This document shows, in pieces, positions 58,681 to 64,000 of a stretch of DNA of 64,000 nucleotides. Origin of the DNA: Scortum barcoo. Its lineage: Eukaryota; Chordata; Actinopteri; Centrarchiformes; Terapontidae. Positions within the stretch are counted from its first letter, which is position 1. The number at the start of each line of letters is the position of its first letter. The position numbers were made by a program, and so were the translations under genes. The notes beneath the pieces were generated by a model, which searched no databases, had not been told where the DNA came from, and saw only the letters and a list, made by a program, of their open reading frames with translations. The stretch covers positions 18,777,992-18,841,991 of the forward strand of contig CM041546.1 of the NCBI GenBank assembly GCA_023238725.1, read 5' to 3'.

Positions 58681-61121
58681 GTCTCTGCTCAATGTTGGAC
58701 CATAGACCTCTGGAACAAATAACAGCCCGTCAGTCACAGTTGATGCATCATCAAGAGAAAAAAAAAAAAAAAAACTGAAATGTGTCAGGTTTAAAGCACT
58801 GGTGCTGCTGGGTGACTCAGACACTTAATTTACCTCTAATGTTTCTGAGATTTAACAGTTTGGTTTCTGCGTTCTGAGTGTAGCATAGCAAGCAACCCTC
58901 CATCAAAAACCTTTCTGAGTACAATGTATTAATAAAACAAAAAACACAAGGAAACATAACTCAGCTTTGAACTAAACCTTTTTTAATTCAAAACTGTCTA
59001 AACATCTCAGGAGTTGTGCATTTTGCTCAGCTCACAGAGGAACACGTTGTCCTTTGACGTTAGGCGATGTTTGCATGACAACAGCAATACATTCCTCCGC
59101 AAAATGAAACAGTCTCTTCCAATTTCATATTTCCATAACTCATCACAGAAAATCCTTCTATCAGTATTCATCTTAGCTCATTTTATGCCCCAGATGAAAC
59201 TAAATAGTTATACACCACAGTCACGATTCAAAGACATTTATCTATGAAAACATCACGATGCACTGTTTTTCTTCCAGCAATAAACCTAAAAACAGGAGAC
59301 ATGTAATGTTATGTCAGTGTTTGATGGTTTAAACCCCCTTTTTTCATAGACTGTTATTATTATCAGAATAAGAAAAGACATTAGAGAAATGTCTCTTTCT
59401 CGCCTAATATTCATCCACAAAAGTACACATTTTGGACCACATTATATACTAAATAACTGGATTAGGTGACAGAAATGTTGCATGTTGCAGTGAACAAAAT
59501 AACAGTGTTACAGATGGTGAAGAAACTGAAATTACTCAAACTTCAGGGAGGTCTTCACTGAGAAATAAAGGAATATATATTTATTATTCACAACTTAAAT
59601 GAGTAGTTTGTACCCATTACAATTTTTAAACATCCGAATGTAATTGAATGTATTACAGTATCTTTAAGTACATTTAACTCGTTTTTGAACTCCAATTAAA
59701 AAAAAAGATGGGTACTACTGTTGTTTTCACCCATGCCCATTTGCTATTTCAGTGAAGAATCTGTCATTTAGCTTAGATACTTCATTTAGATAGTTGGTTA
59801 TATCTCTGGCTATATACAAGAACTATGCTATTTTTCTGGTTGCTGAGATGGATGAAAACTGACTTTATTCTCAATCACAATTTGACAGCTGTTCACTGAA
59901 TATGTTTTATGTAAAAGCAATATTTGTGGTTCGGTCCTCATGTATGGCTAAATATCCTTTCTTCTTAAAAAAGAAACCCAGTTAATAAAAGTTTGTTTGT
60001 AACTTTTTATGACTTGCCGTAACAATTTGTGTACCCTTTACCTTAAAAAGCTGATGGTTAGAAACAGACAGAAGCTCTACAGGTCAGCTTGTCAGCAGCT
60101 CCACGAGTGTGTGTTCACTCACACCCAGACAGCTCAACAGCCTTCTTCTCTGTGGATTAAAAAAAACAAACAAAAAAACAATGACATGAGCGTCATCAGG
60201 CGTTGACATCACTCACAGTCCCCTCACTCACACAGAGCCGTAGTAAGTCACACAAACACACAAACTCAGCGTCAGTCAGCACCTGTTTGCTGCCCCTCAG
60301 TAGAGTCACTCATTACAGTCGCCATATGTAAGCCTGTCCAATGAATGACAATCACTGTTGGCAGAGCTCTGACACAACGCCAAACCCTAGTCACCACACA
60401 TCATGTCATCAGTAGATTACTGATACTATCTGTGCTGGACTAGAAATTAATCAAGTTGACAACATATGTAAACACATGCCACTGCATTTATTAAGAAAAT
60501 AGCACTAGAAAAGATGCATAAATCATTTTGTATCACAGCAGCATTAAATCTCTAACTTATTCCGACATCGTACTATAGATGTTTTTTTTACTTGATATCT
60601 TTATGAAATTAGAAAACCATTAATCATGTCTTTTGTGCCTCGGTTGCTTTTGTTGGTTTTCTTTTCTCTCAATCTCATCTTTTGTCAGTCAGGCCATTAC
60701 ATCAGCCTTTCAACTGCCATTAAACAGTAACCATAAATATCACTTTACCCAGGATTGAACAATACATTACTTGAATGTCACCATGTGAAGAAAATGATTC
60801 ATTTTATGCTGAAGCACTACAAGTTCTCTGTCCTCCCGAGACATGTGAGAGGTAAATGTGTGATTAGTCCTACTCCTGTGAGAGGAGGAAAGTAAGGTCA
60901 ACTGTTTCTTTACTTCTTGGGTCTTTGAATACATTTATCTAAACTCAGTAAACTTAACTGAGAGAAGTATTTCCCTTTAAATGAATGAAAGTATACATCA
61001 TTACAATGACCTTATAGTAAATAAAATACGTTCAAAGCAGAGGCATGTCCAGACTGTTTTGACTGGGGTTGCCAAAGTGGAGAACAGAAGCAAAGGTGGC
61101 ATTTACAGTACACAAGTACAT

Positions 61122-61124
<3 letters not shown>

Positions 61125-61152
<28 letters not shown>
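61125..61152. repeat. (CA)n microsatellite
   Basis: Fourteen CA pairs. Confidence 0.9.
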
Positions 61153-62550
61153 CAGAATAGAATAGCTTTGATTAGCTATTTCTGTCTACACTAGTCTACT
61201 TCAATTCCTAACACCACAGTGTCTTACAGTCTCTTACGTTTTCTGTGTTAAAAATTTTAATTGAAAAGACAGACTTGCCAAGCACAACCTTGGATATGCC
61301 CCAATAATCAACTTTCATCAACTTAAAAGTACATTGTCACATTCGAATGAGTAGATATAAATAAATAAGTTTTGTAGCTTTACATGATCATCACTCCTTG
61401 TGTTCCATTACATTTTTCTGGAACAACGTGTACCTCTGCAGTCAAATCACACTGCAGTGCTCCCTCTGACTAACAGCGAATCTCTTTATAGTAATAAATT
61501 ACACGTCAACAGTAAATTACATCCAGAGATCCTGAGACCCGTTTCAACACTAAACACACCATCTCTCTCTCCAAATGATGTTTAATTCTTATTTTCAGTT
61601 ATTCACTCTGAAAATGTGCAGCACCGTTCCTCTTCTCTCTGCAGTCTGAAGCAATGCCACAAAATACTGTAAATAATCTATTTACACTCATGAGTGTAAC
61701 ATAATGTCATTAGTGCATGCATTGTGTTCGGTTTGTAATCACATTTTCATCATATTAACTTTTAGAGAATTGTGTAACGTGTAAATTCGATTTAAATGAA
61801 ATGTTTATTATTATCATGATGACTGTTGCTGGTGCATAGGATGTAGAAAAGAAAACATGCAGAAGTAGAGGCAGAGGATTTAGCCTCATGCTGCAGCAGC
61901 CGGTGTGTGCAGATGGCAGGCCTAGGAGTGGATTGTGTTTTAGAGCTTCGTGATTAACACATCCCAACATCCCCCGGAGAATCCATGGCCAATATTAGCC
62001 TTGTTGATGGAATGAAGTGAAAAAATGATGTTTAGTTCGACACCGCGGGAGGTCGTGGATTTGTCATGCTGCCTATCATGCTGTTCCACCGCCAAACAGT
62101 CACAAATTCACGGATATTTCAAACATTTACAGCACTTGGCCAGCAGCTACCTTTCATCCTTTGATACACCGTTGTTCTAAAAATACTGATTATAGTGGGT
62201 CACACTTCAAGACGTCTTGGCCCATAATGCCACAGTGTCGGGCTGTGACAATCCTAACTTTTCTCCAGTGTTGCGTCAAGCTCCACCATCTGCACTACAA
62301 CAAAATGCCAAGAGCTGAGACAGTGTGTCCAGGCAGAGAGGCCGTGCATCAGCAGCAGCAGGAGAGAATAGAGCCGAGCAGCCAGGCCGGGCCACTGACA
62401 CCACCACCAGCCCCAGCAACAACGGCCTCATTGATGGGGCAGACAAACGGCTGGCATAGAGCACACAGCATACGTGTGCACACTTGCACACGCAAAACAC
62501 TTGCCTCATACCAGCCTCAGCACCAGGCTCCTGCTCCCTCTCTTAGTCCT

Positions 62551-62600
62551 GACTTATTCTTCTTCTTCGTCTTCCTCTTCGTCTTCTTCTTCTTCTTCTG
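62551..62600. repeat. (TTC)n-type tract
   Basis: Imperfect TTC/CTTC repeat. It produces a false acidic open frame on the minus strand. Confidence 0.85.
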
Positions 62601-64000
62601 CCCGTTGGTTTTGTTTCGTCTCCCTGAGTTGGGCGTCTCGCTCTGAATCCTTTATGTCAGATTCTATAGGAAAGGACAGAAAAGGGAGATAAATAGAGAT
62701 GTGAGAGGGAGACAAGGGGAAGGGGAAGAGAGGGAGTCCGTGTGAGCTTTGGTTTACATGCGTCGTGGGCAGCTCTGAATATGCGTTCAGGCATTTCTCG
62801 AGCTGTTCGTTGGCCCACTCAGCATTCCTTTGCTCAGTTCCACCAACTCCCTGAGCTGGCCCGTGTGTCTCTCGATCCCTTGAACCCTGGGCCTTGATCG
62901 GACATGCCTCTGAGGTCAAAGAAACACAAGCTGACTTTAGTTTAACTTTTTCATGCTGGTGGTGCCCATGACACAGGGGCAGAAGCTGCATGGTGATGGA
63001 ATGATGACTCAATATAACTTTGAGTGAGGCTGTGTTAAAGGAACATATGGAGAGTAGGAGGATCACAGAACTTGTGAGATGAATGTGATTATGTAAATGT
63101 ATGTAAATTTACATTAGTTTGATAAAGATTTTCAGCTTAGGTTTTTTTTTTTTTTGTTTGTTTGTTTTAATCACCACCTAAAAGAGCCTGAATCACACAA
63201 TTAAACTCAAGTGTTTGAATCTGAAGCCACATGTGAAGGAATTTGAATTTCAGAAATGAAAAAAGGCTTCAGGGCATGATCACTGATCTTTCCAGTCGTA
63301 TGTAGATCTAATATTTTCCCTGCTGAGGAATGTTTGTAGGTGGGGAGCATAAGCATGGATCCACTGAGAGGACCACCTAGTTTACATATAAAAAGTAACA
63401 AAGGCAACTTGTCTATCCTAGAGGAACATTTTCCTCTCTCATTGTTACATGTAGGGTGAGTCACTGTGTCCAAAAGCCGTCGGGCCACCAGCCAAGTGAT
63501 GGCATGGACTGAACCACGGATAACCTCAAGGGAATCCCTCCGTAGTCTGGAGAGGAGCTGAAGAAAAGAATGCTGCATTGACGCTCTGGAGCCATGTACA
63601 AATACGCAGCAGCATGCCACACTCCCCCTACACACACATGCAGTGTACGCCATGCCAACACACTCCTCAGTGTGGGGTGTGCAGCTATGTGACCTTCCTC
63701 TGCATCCCCTCTGTGCTGTTTGTAAGCTCAGACCTGCCCCATTGTCCTGCTGAGACTGTAACCTTTGTATATACAGTATGTGTACATTAAATGTGCACGA
63801 GCAGATGGACTGAGAGTCCAGCTGAGCACGTCATGTTTGCTTCTGTGGAAAACAGTGAAGAGGACAAAAGAAAAGATAAGAACTCGCGCAGTTGAAAAGT
63901 GTGATAAGCCAAAGGACAAAGCCAGGCTCAGTTTAGACTTGAAGATGTGAAATTGAAAAACACATCAGTGCATGATTGTCCTCATCTGATCTTTCTGCTG

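Larger units (their letters stand above)
58711..64000. other. MAG upstream region, no second gene recognised
   Basis: Should contain the MAG 5' UTR exon(s) and promoter, which I cannot place. A GA-rich plus-strand stretch at 62690-62740 and a TTC-type tract at 62551-62600 are the only compositional features. Short open frames here lack recognisable domains. Confidence 0.5.

Noticed and set aside
62554..63066. Open frame of 170 codons ending in a Glu/Asp run
   Set aside because: The acidic end is the TTC-type tract read on the other strand. The rest has no recognisable domain or splice context.

Overview
The window is nuclear DNA of a ray-finned fish, most likely a percomorph. The evidence is split genes with GT/AG introns, hepcidin genes of the fish HAMP2 type, fish-typical retroelements (Rex3-like RTE, CR1/Rex1-like and L2-like LINEs, solo LTRs, piggyBac) and many microsatellites. 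Almost every recognisable gene lies on the minus strand. The gene order hepcidin - CD22-like Siglecs - MAG matches the HAMP/MAG/CD22 neighbourhood of human chromosome 19q13, so this looks like a conserved vertebrate block that has been locally expanded and invaded by transposons.

Region 1 (195-23593) is a tandem array of three units. Each unit carries a broken hepcidin exon 3 and, about 0.7 kb further on, an intact three-exon hepcidin gene (86 aa precursor, 22 aa mature peptide with eight cysteines). The unit 3 gene, if present, falls inside the 500-N gap at 23594-24093. Units 1 and 2 also contain the promoter and 5' UTR of an opposite-facing hepcidin relic, a GA microsatellite and a CR1/Rex1-like LINE. 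A retroelement gag-protease fragment lies at every unit boundary. Unit 1 has a second LINE nested in the first. Unit 2 has a 1.38 kb LTR-like insertion, and units 1 and 3 show its empty site. A 0.2 kb stretch of unit 2 is an interleaved mosaic of unit 1 segments and is probably an assembly artefact.

Region 2 (24.1-41.5 kb) has decayed LINE sequence and a Siglec/CD22-like cluster. Gene A (28.3-32.2 kb) keeps two C2 domains, a membrane segment and a tyrosine-motif tail, but its V-set exon is wrecked. Gene B (33.9-37.1 kb) keeps its V-set exon, membrane segment and a long acidic ITIM/ITSM tail, but a deletion fuses the V exon into the first C2 exon. A third copy survives only as a 3' end (39.5-40.2 kb), cut by a Rex3 5' fragment that itself holds a solo LTR.

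Region 3 (47.5-58.7 kb) is myelin-associated glycoprotein (MAG, Siglec-4): signal peptide, one V-set and four C2-set domains, a membrane segment and a tail with ITIM-like motifs. A 3.2 kb Rex3-type LINE flanked by a perfect 14-bp target duplication sits in its third intron. I recognise no gene in 41.5-47.5 kb or 58.7-64.0 kb.

Functionally, the hepcidins encode secreted antimicrobial peptides. The Siglecs and MAG encode sialic-acid-binding receptors, of which the CD22-like genes presumably act in leukocytes and MAG in myelinating glia. They share a neighbourhood by ancestry, with no sign of a common pathway.
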